From Chloroflexales bacterium ZM16-3 (GTDB lineage Bacteria; Chloroflexota; Chloroflexia; Chloroflexales; Chloroflexaceae), in the NCBI GenBank assembly GCA_004138175.2, contig RYFE02000005.1:62001-126000 (forward strand): a DNA stretch of 64,000 nucleotides. Direction: 5' to 3'. Within the stretch, counting starts at the first letter, position 1; every line of letters starts with the position of its first letter. Shown here piece after piece: positions 19,085 through 28,778 of this stretch. The notes beneath the pieces were generated by a model. The model did not search any database. It saw only the letters and a list, made by a program, of their open reading frames with translations, and had not been told where the DNA came from. The position numbers and the translations under genes were made by a program.

Positions 19085-21697
19085 ATGAAAGTCCCGTTGA
19101 GCTGGCTGCGCGAGTTTGTCGAGATCACCCTGCCCGTCGAAGAGCTGGCCCGCCAGCTGACCCTCAGCGGCATGGAGGTTGTGGATATTCGCTCTATCGG
19201 CCTGGAGGGCGGCGAGCTGCCCTGGGACCCGGAGAAGATCCTGGTCTGCAATATCCTAGAGGTGAAGCAGCATCCGAACGCCGAGCGTCTGGTGCTGGCC
19301 GACGTGGACTACGGCGCGGAGAAGCCGCATACCGTGGTGACGGGCGCGCCCAATCTGTTTCAGTACCGTGGGCTCGGCCCGCTGTCCCACCCGCTCAAGT
19401 CAGTCTACGCCAAAGAGGGCTCCCGGCTCTACGACGGCCACGCCGAGGGCTGGGTGATCACCACACTCAAGGGCCGCCCCGTGCGCGGGGTGATGAGCGA
19501 CGCCATGCTCTGCTCCGAGAAGGAGCTGGGCATCTCCGAGGAGCACGACGGCATCCTCATCCTTGAGGACGATGCGCCGACCGGCGCGCCCCTGCGCGAC
19601 TTCCTCGGCGAGGTGGTGCTGGAGCTGGACTTCACGCCGAACTATGCGCGCTGCCTCTCGATTGTGGGCATGGCCCGCGAGGTGGCTGGGATCACCGGCG
19701 CGAAGCTGACCATGCCTAGCCCGCAGGTAGTGGCCGAGGGCGCGGAGATCGCCGGTCGGGCCGGGGTGATGATCGAGGAGCCGGATCTCTGCCCGCGCTT
19801 CACCATCGGCCTGATCGAGGGCGTGACGATCGGCCCCTCGCCGCACTGGATGCAGCGCCGCCTGACCAACGCCGGCATGCGCCCGATTAGCAATATCGTC
19901 GATGTCTCGAACTATGTGATGCTGGAGTGGGGCCAGCCCACCCACGCCTTCGACTATAAGAAGGTGCGCGACGGCCAGCTGATCGTGCGCAGCGCACAGC
20001 CCGGCGAGCGCCTGCTCACCCTCGATGGCAAGGATCGCCCCCTGACCCCCGGCGCCGAGAGCGGCCTCGGCCACGCGCCGCTGATGGTCTGCGACGCGAC
20101 CGGCCCGCTGTCGGTGGCCGGCGTGATGGGCGGCGAGTCGAGCGAGGTAAGCGACTCCACCACCGATGTGCTGCTAGAGGCGGCGATCTGGGAGCCCGTG
20201 CAGATCCGCAAGACGGCCCGCGCCATGAAGCTGCCCAGCGAGGCGTCCCGCCGCTACGAGCGCGGGGTAGACTACGAGCTGCCGCTGATCGCGCAGCGCC
20301 GCGCCCTTGAGCTGATGCGCCAGCACGCAGGCGGCACGGTGTCCCAGGGCTTTGTGGACGAGTACCCGCGCCCCTGGCAGACGGTGGTGCTCGACCTGAC
20401 GCCGACCGAGGTGGCCCGTATCGTCGGCATCCGTATGGGAGCCCGCGAGATCGCCGACATCCTCACCCGCCTCGGCTTCACCTGCCAGCTGATCGGCGGC
20501 TCCGGCGTCGGCGACTTCGCCACCTATATCCACGAGCCCACGGTGCGCGTGACGGTGCCCTCCTTCCGGCTCGACGTGAGCATCATGGCCGACCTCTGCG
20601 AGGAGGTGGCGCGTATCTACGGCTACGACCGCATCCCCGAGACGCGCCTGGCCGACGAGCTGACGGAGTCGGAAGATCACCGCGAGCTGCGCCTAGAGCA
20701 GAAGATGCGCGACACCATGGTCGGCTGCGGGCTAGACGAGCTGATCACCCACTCGCTGATCGCTATGCCGCTGGTGGCCAAGGTGCAGCCGGGCGAGGCG
20801 GTGGCCGAGCGCTATGTGAAGCTGGCCAACCCGAACACGCCCGAGCGCGTGTACATGCGCCGCTCGCTGCTGCCCTCGCTGGGCGAGGCCCTGACCAACA
20901 ACCTGCGCGAGCGCGAGCGGGCGGCGATCTTCGAGGTGGGCCGGGTCTACCTGAACCCGGAGCGACTGGGCGAGGGCGGGCGCTGGCTGCCCGACGAGCC
21001 GCGCCGCCTGGCCGTGGCCCTGGCCGGCCCGCGTGAGGCCGAGGGCTGGGCGGCCACCCAGCGCGAGCCGATGGGCTTCTACGACATCAAGGGCGTGGTC
21101 GAGATACTGATCGACCGGCTCGGCCTGAGCGGCAAGGTGAGCTACGCACCGCTGACCGACGACGAGCGCTTCCACCCCGGCCGCTCGGCGGCGCTGCTGC
21201 TAGAGACGGGCGAGGACGCCAGCCCGCCCCAAGCCGGCGCGGGCAAGAAGGGCAAGGCGGCGATCATCAGCCGACAGGTGGGCGTGCTGGGCGAGCTGCA
21301 CCCGGCCGCCCGCGAGCGGCTGGAGCTGAGCGTTCCCCGCGCGGCCATGGCCGAGATCGACCTGGACGCGCTCTTCGCGGCCAGCGGGCAGGCCCACTTC
21401 AGCGCAATCTCGCGCTTCCCGGCGATCGTGCAGGACCTCTCGATCACCGCGCCGCTGGAGGTGCCCGAGGCCCAGGTGGCCGCGCTCATCCGCCGGGGCG
21501 CCGGCAACCTGCTAGAGTCGCTGACCCTGTTCGATGTCTACAGCGGGCCGCAGGTGGGCGAGGGCAAGCGCAGCCTGACCTACCACCTGGCCTTCCGCGC
21601 CGCCGACCGCACGCTCACCGACGAGGCACTGACCAAGCTGCGCAAGAAGATCATCGGCGGCCTGGAGCGCGAGATCGGCGCGACGATTAGGGCGTGA
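19085..21697 (+). CDS. pheT: Phenylalanine-tRNA ligase beta subunit
   Basis: 870 aa; family members are usually ~800. It starts MKVPLSWLREFVEITLPVEE, with GGGGATAATA upstream. Domains in order: tRNA-binding OB fold (CNILEVKQHPNAERLVLADV), B3/B4 editing region (NAGMRPISNIVDVSNYVMLE, QPTHAFDY), B5 (ARIYGYDRIPET just after it), the catalytic-like core and a C-terminal ferredoxin-like anticodon-binding domain (SRFPAIVQDLSITAPLEVPE). With PheS it charges tRNA-Phe with phenylalanine. pheS is not adjacent, although the two genes are commonly paired. The length excess is partly an insert near residue 715 (GEDASPPQAGAGKKGKA). Confidence 0.96.
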   Translation: MKVPLSWLREFVEITLPVEELARQLTLSGMEVVDIRSIGLEGGELPWDPEKILVCNILEVKQHPNAERLVLADVDYGAEKPHTVVTGAPNLFQYRGLGPLSHPLKSVYAKEGSRLYDGHAEGWVITTLKGRPVRGVMSDAMLCSEKELGISEEHDGILILEDDAPTGAPLRDFLGEVVLELDFTPNYARCLSIVGMAREVAGITGAKLTMPSPQVVAEGAEIAGRAGVMIEEPDLCPRFTIGLIEGVTIGPSPHWMQRRLTNAGMRPISNIVDVSNYVMLEWGQPTHAFDYKKVRDGQLIVRSAQPGERLLTLDGKDRPLTPGAESGLGHAPLMVCDATGPLSVAGVMGGESSEVSDSTTDVLLEAAIWEPVQIRKTARAMKLPSEASRRYERGVDYELPLIAQRRALELMRQHAGGTVSQGFVDEYPRPWQTVVLDLTPTEVARIVGIRMGAREIADILTRLGFTCQLIGGSGVGDFATYIHEPTVRVTVPSFRLDVSIMADLCEEVARIYGYDRIPETRLADELTESEDHRELRLEQKMRDTMVGCGLDELITHSLIAMPLVAKVQPGEAVAERYVKLANPNTPERVYMRRSLLPSLGEALTNNLRERERAAIFEVGRVYLNPERLGEGGRWLPDEPRRLAVALAGPREAEGWAATQREPMGFYDIKGVVEILIDRLGLSGKVSYAPLTDDERFHPGRSAALLLETGEDASPPQAGAGKKGKAAIISRQVGVLGELHPAARERLELSVPRAAMAEIDLDALFAASGQAHFSAISRFPAIVQDLSITAPLEVPEAQVAALIRRGAGNLLESLTLFDVYSGPQVGEGKRSLTYHLAFRAADRTLTDEALTKLRKKIIGGLEREIGATIRA

Positions 21698-21858
21698 TCT
21701 GCGTACAGTCACCGGAGAGTCTCGCCAGTAGCGGAGCAAATCATCGTGGTAGCGCCGGACAGCGACGGAGGCTCACTGTAGCTTTTGGCGGGCAACCTTC
21801 TGAAGCGGGCTTTAGATGTACAGAGGCGGTATAATAAAGCAGCGCAAGGAGGTGTACT

Positions 21859-22119
21859 ATGACAACGGTAGAAGAGGTACAGGAGGCGGCTCTGCGGCTA
21901 CAGCCCTCGCAGCAACTCCAACTGATCCAAGAGCTGTTGCGTCGATTACAGCAGGGCTACCAACAGCCAACAAATACCATCCCGCCTGGAGTGCGACGTG
22001 CCGCGCCTGTCGCCGATCTGGCCGATCTGACGGCTGACTTCTGGCCTGAGGACGAGACAGCCGACGATATCAATGACTATATCGCCCAACAGCGGGCCGC
22101 TGATCGAATGAGTGACTAA
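21859..22119 (+). CDS. Antitoxin of VapBC-type module
   Basis: 86 aa with a strong AAGGAGG site; TATAAT at 21830-21835 is a likely -10. A helical N-terminus (TTVEEVQEAALRLQPSQQLQ) may form the dimerising or DNA-binding part. An acidic C-terminus (DFWPEDETADDINDYIAQQR) would wrap the toxin. No classical AbrB or RHH motif is certain. The stop and the toxin start overlap by one base (TAATG), as is typical of such pairs. The call rests mainly on the toxin next door. Confidence 0.75.
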   Translation: MTTVEEVQEAALRLQPSQQLQLIQELLRRLQQGYQQPTNTIPPGVRRAAPVADLADLTADFWPEDETADDINDYIAQQRAADRMSD

Positions 22120-22517
22120 TGAGCACGGTTCTGCTCGACACCAATATTGTCTCGTATCTCTTCAAGCGGGACACGCGAGCTGATATCTATGCCGAGCATC
22201 TGCGCAACCGGGAGCTCGCCATCGCGGTGATGACGGTGGCGGAACTGTTCCAGTGGGCCGCCGTCCGCAGATGGGGCGAGGCACGTATCGCACGGCTGGA
22301 GCAGCATCTAGAGCACTACACCGCGCTGCCAGTGGACATCGACACCTGCCGACAGTGGGCGACGGTGCGGGCATCGCGCAGTGACGTTGGCCTGCCAATC
22401 TCCCCACAGGATGCATGGATCGCGGCGACCGCACTGCGCTACCGTCTCCCGCTCGTCACGCATAATCCCGATGACTTCCAGCAGATCCCTGGCCTGACGG
22501 TCATTACAGAAGCGTGA
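22119..22517 (+). CDS. vapC: PIN-domain ribonuclease toxin, VapC type
   Basis: 132 aa. PIN acidic residues are present: Asp7 (LLDTNIV), Glu42 (TVAELFQW), Asp98 (SPQDAWIA) and a C-terminal Asn116/Asp118 (THNPDDF). Such toxins are Mg-dependent endoribonucleases that cut specific tRNA or rRNA sites when the antitoxin is lost. It overlaps the antitoxin gene by one base. All key residues are there, so it is probably active. A palindromic repeat follows at 22579. Confidence 0.92.
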   Translation: MSTVLLDTNIVSYLFKRDTRADIYAEHLRNRELAIAVMTVAELFQWAAVRRWGEARIARLEQHLEHYTALPVDIDTCRQWATVRASRSDVGLPISPQDAWIAATALRYRLPLVTHNPDDFQQIPGLTVITEA

Positions 22518-22578
22518 GATATACCCGTGCGGCAATCTCCCATCTCCAAAGAGATATGGGGATTTTAAAGTGTCCCGG

Positions 22579-22648
22579 CCCCATGTCACACTGAGCGCAG
22601 CGAAGCGTCCCGGTCGGGACGCTTCGCTGCGCTCAGCGTGACATGGGG
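22579..22648. repeat. GAGCGAAGCG-family palindrome, copy 3
   Basis: 34-bp arms starting CCCCATGTCACACTGAGCGC surround a 2-base loop, with one mismatch. It is very similar to copy 2. It may terminate the toxin-antitoxin transcript. Confidence 0.92.
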
Positions 22649-22773
22649 GGCGATGGGATAATTAAAAAGATCTTCTTCCCTAATCAACCCGTAAGCGGCG
22701 CGTTAGGACTCTGTAAGATCCGGCGGCTAGAGTTGTCACATAGAGCGAGACAAGTCTAGCGAAGAGGTGTGCC

Positions 22774-23715
22774 GTGATCAAGATCCCATCATCTGAGATA
22801 ACGCCGGAGCATGTCTACCTATCCCGGCGCGCGTTTATGGCTGGGGCGGGCACGCTGGCGGCTGGCGCGCTGCTCGCCGCCTGCGGCGTCGCCTCCGAGA
22901 GCCCGGCCGCCCCCCCCTCCGGCCCGGCCCCGGTGGCGAGCAAGGCCACCGACGAGCTGGGCGACCCGCTGAACAGCTACGAGCAGATCACCACCTACAA
23001 TAACTTCTACGAGTTCAGCACGGATAAGGCCGGGCCCGCGCGGATGGCCTCTGGCTTCAAGACCTCGCCATGGGAGGTTGCGGTGGGCGGCCTGGTGAAT
23101 AAGCCCCAGACCTTCGCCATGGAGGATCTGCTCAAGCAGTTCGACCAGGAGGAGCGGATCTACCGGCTGCGCTGCGTGGAGGCGTGGTCGATGGTGATCC
23201 CCTGGCGGGGCTTCTCGCTGAGCAAGCTGCTGAAGGCCGTCGAGCCAAAGGCCGAGGCTAAGTTTGTGCGCTTCGAGACGCTCTATGACCCCAACCAGCT
23301 GCCGGGCCAGCAGGATGGCTACTTCCCCTGGCCCTACGTCGAGGGGCTGCGGGTCGACGAGGCCATGCATGATCTGACCCTGCTGGCGACGGGCCTGTAC
23401 GGGCGGGATCTCACGCCGCAGAACGGCGCGCCGATCCGCCTGGCGGTGCCCTGGAAGTATGGCTTCAAGAGCATCAAGTCGATTGTGAAGATTGATCTGG
23501 TAGACACGATGCCGACCTCGCTGTGGATGGCCTCCTCGCCGGGCGAGTACGGCTTCTACGCCAATGTGAACCCCGATGTCTCCCACCCGCGCTGGTCACA
23601 GTCGAGCGAGCGGCGCATCGGCGAGCTGGGCCGCCACAAGACCCTGCCCTTCAACGGGTACGCCGACGAGGTGGCCAGCCTCTACGCGGGCATGGACCTG
23701 AAGCTGAACTTCTAG
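22774..23715 (+). CDS. msrP: Periplasmic protein-methionine-sulfoxide reductase, molybdopterin subunit
   Basis: 313 aa from the GTG at 22774, with GAGG eight bases upstream. A twin-arginine motif ([10 protein letters not shown]) and a hydrophobic core with LLAAC suggest Tat export and possibly lipidation. The molybdopterin domain has Cys134 ([15 protein letters not shown]) as Mo ligand and [18 protein letters not shown] at the cofactor pocket. MsrP repairs oxidised methionine in exported proteins, taking electrons from the heme protein MsrQ encoded next. Length and order match msrPQ operons. Confidence 0.95.
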   Translation: MIKIPSSEITPEHVYLSRRAFMAGAGTLAAGALLAACGVASESPAAPPSGPAPVASKATDELGDPLNSYEQITTYNNFYEFSTDKAGPARMASGFKTSPWEVAVGGLVNKPQTFAMEDLLKQFDQEERIYRLRCVEAWSMVIPWRGFSLSKLLKAVEPKAEAKFVRFETLYDPNQLPGQQDGYFPWPYVEGLRVDEAMHDLTLLATGLYGRDLTPQNGAPIRLAVPWKYGFKSIKSIVKIDLVDTMPTSLWMASSPGEYGFYANVNPDVSHPRWSQSSERRIGELGRHKTLPFNGYADEVASLYAGMDLKLNF

Positions 23716-23730
23716 CGCTGAGGCGCTGAG
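23715..23730. repeat. Octamer repeat GCGCTGAG x2
   Basis: Two copies start on the last base of the msrP stop codon and are followed by the related ATACTGAT. It is the same octamer family as at 40693 and 63156. Confidence 0.6.
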
Positions 23731-23736
23731 ATACTG

Positions 23737-24399
23737 ATGGAGCAAATTGTGAGCAACCCGCCCGCTATGCGCCAGCGGCTGCTGAGGTGGCTGCGCGTCG
23801 CCGTCCACATTGGCAGCCTGGCCCCGCTAGCCCTGCTGATCAGCGATATCCCGACCGTCAACCCGATCCAGGCGATCACCCAGCACAGCGGGCGGACGGC
23901 GATCATCCTGCTGATGCTCTGCCTGGCATGCACGCCGCTGAACCTGCTCTTTGGCTGGAAGTGGGCTGCGAGCCTGCGCAAGCCGCTGGGCCTGTATAGC
24001 TTCCTGTACGTCTGCCTGCACCTGCTGACCTTCGCCGTGCTCGACTACGGGCTGGACGGGCGGCTGATCTGGCAGGCGGTGCTGGAGAAGCGCTATGTCG
24101 TGGCGGGCTTCAGCGGGTTCCTGCTGCTGCTGCCGCTGGCGATCACCTCGACAAAGGGCTGGCAGCGGCGGCTCGGGCGGCGCTGGCGGGCGCTGCACAG
24201 CCTGATCTACCCGGCGGCCATCCTGGCCATCCTGCACTTCCTCTGGCTCTCGAAGGTGATCCGCGACCCGCTGATCTACGGGGCGATCGTGGCCGCGCTG
24301 CTGATCGTGCGCCTGCCGCCGGTGCGCTCCCAGATCGCGGCATGGCGCAGGCCGGCCCGGAGGCTCGCGACGCTGCCGGGCGAGGCTAGCATCGAGTAG
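23737..24399 (+). CDS. msrQ: Heme-binding membrane subunit MsrQ
   Basis: 220 aa. Six or so hydrophobic segments fit the ferric-reductase-like fold. Candidate heme-ligand histidines lie in VCLHLLTF, WRALHSLIY and LAILHFLWLSK. Family motifs TPLNLLFGW and RKPLGLYSFLYV are present. MsrQ passes electrons from the quinone pool or a flavin reductase to MsrP. It starts 21 bp after msrP, so the two form an operon. It is followed by two large hairpins. Confidence 0.94.
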   Translation: MEQIVSNPPAMRQRLLRWLRVAVHIGSLAPLALLISDIPTVNPIQAITQHSGRTAIILLMLCLACTPLNLLFGWKWAASLRKPLGLYSFLYVCLHLLTFAVLDYGLDGRLIWQAVLEKRYVVAGFSGFLLLLPLAITSTKGWQRRLGRRWRALHSLIYPAAILAILHFLWLSKVIRDPLIYGAIVAALLIVRLPPVRSQIAAWRRPARRLATLPGEASIE

Positions 24400-24404
24400 G
24401 CTCC

Positions 24405-24465
24405 CCCGTATTAGTCTGGCGCAATGTGCCGACTTCGCTGACACATTGCGCCAGAGCAATACGGG
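24405..24465. repeat. Nested hairpin downstream of msrQ
   Basis: Outer arms are CCCGTATT/AATACGGG. Inner 14-bp arms TCTGGCGCAATGTG enclose a loop with ACTTCGCT. It starts 5 bp after the msrQ stop and probably ends its transcript. Confidence 0.8.
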
Positions 24466-24518
24466 TTTCCATGGCGGCAGCACTAAACTCACATGGTATC
24501 TGCGGCCCCAGAGATCTC

Positions 24519-24569
24519 TTAGGTAGGCCCGATATGGCCAGCGAAGCTGGCCATATCGGGCCTACCTAA
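24519..24569. repeat. Perfect 24-bp-arm hairpin with GAA triloop
   Basis: Arms start TTAGGTAGGCCCGATATGGC and close on AGC-GAA-GCT. There is no mismatch. Confidence 0.9.
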
Positions 24570-24660
24570 CGTGGGTTTTCAGGGTGGCAGCCATGATGCC
24601 TGAGCCAGGCCAAGATCCACTATAATATAATCGGTTCGCCGCACCCTACAGAAAACTCCT

Positions 24661-26217
24661 ATGCGCCCTGCTCTCCGCGACACAAAGTGGCTCCTTCCGT
24701 CCATTGCACTCCTGCTCCTGATCCGGCTAGGCGTTCAGGTCGCGCTCTACCGGGCGGGCTTCATATCGCTCACCGCAGACGAGTTCGGCCGGACGGTGGT
24801 CGCAGCCAACTGGAGCAAGCACCCGGCCCTGTACTGGTCGGGCGTCTGGCTGCCCTTTCACGCCTACAGCTTCGGCGCAGCCCTGCTGCTGAAGTGGGAG
24901 TTGCTGTGGACGCCCAGGCTGATCGCGATCACGGTCGGCTGCGGCTCGATCATGCTGATCTACATGCTGGCCTCCAGCACATTCGCGAGCCGGGCGGTCG
25001 GCCTAGTCGCCGCCTTCCTACTCGCGATCAACCCGGCCCACATTTGGCTGAGCGATGTGCCCCTGACCGAACTGCCCACGGCCGCGCTGGTCTTTGCCGG
25101 GGTCTGGGCGACCGGGCGCTACCTGAAGCGACCGCAGCCGCGAGACCTCATCCTCGCCAGCGGTGCCCTGGCTCTCGCCAACGGCTTCCGGTTCGAGTCC
25201 TGGATCATCTCCGCCCTATTCTCACTGACCCTACTGGGCCAGGTGCTCGCCGAGCTGGCCAGGCGGGAACTACGTCGGGGTGCGGCACTGGGCATCGCGA
25301 CCGCCGCGGCTGCCCCCTGGATCTTCCCGCTAGCCTGGGTGGTCGGGAACTATGTGCAGCTGGGCGACCCGCTCTACTTCATGGGAGCGATCCGGGCCTA
25401 CAAGCTTCAGTGGTATGGCGACGAGACATTTTATGGCAAGTACGTCGAGACCTTCCTCAAGCTCGACCCATACCTGACCTGGCTGGGCGTACCAGCGATC
25501 ATCACCTGCCTGGCGCTGCGGCACCGGTCACGCGCGGTACAGTGGTATGTCACCATCACCGTGATCCCGCTCATCGCCTATATGATCCTGCACGGCGGGC
25601 AGCTAGAGCCACCGGGGAACTATATCCGCTACCTGGCCGGTTATATGTTCCTCTTCTACCCCGCGCTGGCCTACATGCTGGTGCGGGTCGCGGGTGCACT
25701 GCCCCTGAGGCAGGCGCGCTGGGCACTGCTAGTGGCGGCGCTGGGTTTGGCGACGCTCACCCAGGTGCCCACGGCATTTCAGTTCACCAACGACCCCGCC
25801 ACCGACGGGCTGGCCGTCGGCCAGGCGATCAGGGCGCTGCGCACGCAGGACCCCGACCTCGCCGACCGTCCGGTGATCATCGAGCTGTCGTACTGGCAGT
25901 ACCTGGCGATCCACGTCGGCGCAAACGATATGGGCCAGATCGTGTATGACCGCACGCTGGACATCGAGTCGCGGGCAAGCCAGTCGCTCATTCTGACCGA
26001 CGAGGCGCTGTTTCGGAGCTGCCTCGGGCGCTATCGCGCCAGCTACATTATCGTCAAGGATCCCCATCTACGCGCGATCATCGAGAGCAACCTCCGGCTC
26101 TTGCCGACGCAGACCATCAACGGCTATAGCTTCTACCCGGTGAGCAACAGCCTGCTGGAGGCCCCTCCGGTCGATCATGCCGTAGCCTGCCCGCTCAGCG
26201 TCGGCACGGGCTACTAA
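24661..26217 (+). CDS. Membrane glycosyltransferase of GT-C fold (GT39/ArnT-like)
   Basis: 518 aa with about ten hydrophobic helices. The first periplasmic loop holds TADEFGR, the acidic pair typical of GT-C enzymes that use polyprenyl-phosphate sugars. LLAINPAHIWLSDVPLTE and ALANGFRFESW are family-like. The hydrophilic C-terminal ~130 residues (from about 390) face the outside. It would transfer a sugar from a lipid carrier onto a glycan or protein outside the membrane. It is the first gene of the glycan operon; TATAAT at 24621-24626 is a possible -10. No strong ribosome site is seen. Confidence 0.85.
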   Translation: MRPALRDTKWLLPSIALLLLIRLGVQVALYRAGFISLTADEFGRTVVAANWSKHPALYWSGVWLPFHAYSFGAALLLKWELLWTPRLIAITVGCGSIMLIYMLASSTFASRAVGLVAAFLLAINPAHIWLSDVPLTELPTAALVFAGVWATGRYLKRPQPRDLILASGALALANGFRFESWIISALFSLTLLGQVLAELARRELRRGAALGIATAAAAPWIFPLAWVVGNYVQLGDPLYFMGAIRAYKLQWYGDETFYGKYVETFLKLDPYLTWLGVPAIITCLALRHRSRAVQWYVTITVIPLIAYMILHGGQLEPPGNYIRYLAGYMFLFYPALAYMLVRVAGALPLRQARWALLVAALGLATLTQVPTAFQFTNDPATDGLAVGQAIRALRTQDPDLADRPVIIELSYWQYLAIHVGANDMGQIVYDRTLDIESRASQSLILTDEALFRSCLGRYRASYIIVKDPHLRAIIESNLRLLPTQTINGYSFYPVSNSLLEAPPVDHAVACPLSVGTGY

Positions 26218-26345
26218 TGCATTACAGTAGCAGGTTGCCGGTCACCCCCTCTTGGCGTATAATGCGGCCTGATTGTGCGGCCATATCAGCCATCGCCACT
26301 CATTTGCCTGCGACCAAAGCCGCCCACCACCCTCCTAGCGTAAGC

Positions 26346-28778
26346 ATGCGACGTATCTCGAACCTGATCCTGGCACTCGTGGCTCTGATCACCCTCGCTG
26401 GCTGTACGGTGACAGCCCCCCCCCCACCGGCAACATCTCCGCTCATCCTCAAGTCAGGCGCGATCATCGGCCAGTCCTTCGTTGCACGCGATAGCGGCCT
26501 AGATGCGATCACGCTCCAGATGGCCCCACAGACACCTGGGTCGGGACATATCGCGCTGAGCTTACGCGAGAGTCCGTCGTCGCCGGAGTTACTCACCACG
26601 GCTGATGTGCCAGTTAGCGCTGTGGCAGCGCCCGGCCCGTACCGGTTCGCCTTGGAGAAGCCGCTCAGATCGAACCAGAGCGACTACTACCTCCAGATCG
26701 AGGTACGCGGCGAGGGCTCAGTACAGGTCATCACCACGCCATCAGACAGCTACGTGGACGGGAACCTCTACACCGAGGGGGCACCGCACACCGGTGATCT
26801 TGTCTTTCAGCCCGGCTACGACATGGTTGCCCTAAGTGGAGACTGGGCGCGCCGCGCGCTGTGGTGTGCGCTAGTGGGGCTGGCTGCGGCTATCATCCTT
26901 GTGCTGCCCGGTCTGGCGCTGCTTGAGATCGGCTGGGATGGCGTGGGAGCCCTGCCTATGGCCACCCGGCTCTGCGTCGGCATGGGCATGGGCGTCGCCT
27001 TCGCCCCGCTGCCCATGCTCTGGACGAACGCCGTTGGGCTGCACCCTGGTGCCTGGCATGTGTGGCTCCCCGGGATCGTGTCTGCCGCCGTGCTGCTGTG
27101 GCGATGGTCGCACCGGAGGGGCGAGCAGTCGCGCGGAGGTGAGGTCTGGGAGGGCATCACGCTTGGCGTGGTGGCCATCGCCCTGCTCGCCGTACGCCTC
27201 GCCCCGCTGAGCCAGATCGAGGTGCCGCTTTGGGGCGACTCCTATCATCACGCGATGATCGCCCAGCTGATCATCGACAACGGCGGGCTATTCCAGTCGT
27301 GGCAGCCCTATGTTCCGTACACCACCCTCACAGTGCAGTACGGGTTCCCCGCGATATCGGCGATGTTCGCATGGGTGCTGGGCGGCAACGGGGTGTCGGG
27401 CACCCTCGTCGCCGGGCAGGTGCTCAACGCAACTGCGGCGCTGAGCCTCTACCCTCTGGCCCGCCGCATGAGCGGCGATAGGCCATGGGCTGGGGTGGCT
27501 GCCGTGGTGGTGGCCGGCCTGCTCTCACCGCTGCCTGGCTATTATGTGAACTGGGGGCGTTACGCCCAGCTTGCCGGGCAAGTCGCGCTGCCGACGGTGC
27601 TCTGGCTCACATGGGCCATGGTCGATGACGCCGAGCGACCATGGAAGCGAGCGGTTGTCCTCGCTGTCACCGTGACTGGGATGGCCCTGAGCTACTACCG
27701 GATGGCCTTCCTCTACGCGCCATTTGTTCTGCTGCTGCTGCTGATCGTCGCCCTGCCGCGCTGGATGAGACGGCCCGCGCTGGCGATCCGCGACATTGGC
27801 GGGCTCGCCCTGGCCGGCCTGATGACGGTGATCTTCTTCCTGCCGTGGGCTATTAATGTGGCCGGCAGCAGCCTGTCGGACAAGATCACCGACGTGTCCT
27901 CGGGGTCTGTCCCGCTGATCGACGTGGTGCGCGCCGATTACAACACGTGGCTGATGACGCCGAGCCTGATCCCCTGGTATCTGCTGGCGCTTGGGGGGCT
28001 GGGCGCGCTGGCCGGGCTGGCTGCGCGGCGCTGGATGCTGGCCGCGCTGATCCCCTGGGTGCTGATGGTGGCAGCGATCGTCGCCGGGCGGCTGATCGGG
28101 CTGCCGGGGGCAGGGCTCATGCAGAGCTTCGCCGTGATCATCGCGCTCTACATACCGATCAGCCTCGTCTGCGGATGGCTGTTTAGCGAACTGGCGGGCC
28201 TGCTGGCCCGGCGTGCGCCCGCCGCGCATGCCATCACCGCAGCTCTCGCTCTGGCCCTCGCCGCCGCCGGATTGCCCCAGCACGCGGCGATCCTGATCCC
28301 GGCATCGGTCATTGTATCCCACCCCGATATTGAGGCGATGCGCTGGGTTGAGGCGAATACCCCCACCGACGCACGCTTCCTGGTGAACGGCTTTAGCATC
28401 TACGGAGGCACCTCGGCTGTCGGCGCAGATGCCGGGTGGTGGATGCCTATGCTGGCCCACCGTGCCAATACGATGCCGCCCCAGTATGCGCTGCTCAACG
28501 AGCAGCCCGACCCGGCGAACTACACTCGGCGGGTGGTGGATCTGGTCAACACCCTGGAGCAGGTGTCAGCCACCTTGCCCGAGGGGCTGCGGGCGATCTG
28601 CGCGGACAAGATCACCCACGTCTATATTGGTCAGGGCCAGGGGGCAGTCGGCGCGGCGGCCCGGCCGCTGCTCGACCCGGCGAGCCTGCGGGCGAACCCG
28701 GCCTTCCAGCTGATCTACCAGCGCGATCTGGTTCAGGTCTTTAAGCTGCGACGCGGCTACTGTGGGGCCGGCACATGA
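26346..28778 (+). CDS. Large membrane glycosyltransferase-like protein (GT-C type), lipoprotein-like N-terminus
   Basis: 810 aa from the ATG at 26346 (MRRISNLILALVALITLAGC). The lipobox-like TLAGC is followed by a ~140-residue exported beta-rich domain, then about 14 membrane helices. The acidic GDSYHHAM in the first big loop fits GT-C enzymes. YYVNWGRYAQL and NTPTDARFLVNGF recur in the paralogue at 45739-47790 (YYVSWGRYTQL, NTPPDARFLVNSI), which defines a family. The paralogue lacks the lipoprotein-like domain. It probably extends or transfers a lipid-linked glycan. Its stop overlaps the next start (ATGA). Confidence 0.83.
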   Translation: MRRISNLILALVALITLAGCTVTAPPPPATSPLILKSGAIIGQSFVARDSGLDAITLQMAPQTPGSGHIALSLRESPSSPELLTTADVPVSAVAAPGPYRFALEKPLRSNQSDYYLQIEVRGEGSVQVITTPSDSYVDGNLYTEGAPHTGDLVFQPGYDMVALSGDWARRALWCALVGLAAAIILVLPGLALLEIGWDGVGALPMATRLCVGMGMGVAFAPLPMLWTNAVGLHPGAWHVWLPGIVSAAVLLWRWSHRRGEQSRGGEVWEGITLGVVAIALLAVRLAPLSQIEVPLWGDSYHHAMIAQLIIDNGGLFQSWQPYVPYTTLTVQYGFPAISAMFAWVLGGNGVSGTLVAGQVLNATAALSLYPLARRMSGDRPWAGVAAVVVAGLLSPLPGYYVNWGRYAQLAGQVALPTVLWLTWAMVDDAERPWKRAVVLAVTVTGMALSYYRMAFLYAPFVLLLLLIVALPRWMRRPALAIRDIGGLALAGLMTVIFFLPWAINVAGSSLSDKITDVSSGSVPLIDVVRADYNTWLMTPSLIPWYLLALGGLGALAGLAARRWMLAALIPWVLMVAAIVAGRLIGLPGAGLMQSFAVIIALYIPISLVCGWLFSELAGLLARRAPAAHAITAALALALAAAGLPQHAAILIPASVIVSHPDIEAMRWVEANTPTDARFLVNGFSIYGGTSAVGADAGWWMPMLAHRANTMPPQYALLNEQPDPANYTRRVVDLVNTLEQVSATLPEGLRAICADKITHVYIGQGQGAVGAAARPLLDPASLRANPAFQLIYQRDLVQVFKLRRGYCGAGT

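Noticed and set aside
22119-22517. Mobile island carrying vapBC and msrPQ
   Set aside because: No integrase, att repeat or shift in composition. Only one palindrome is adjacent, on one side.
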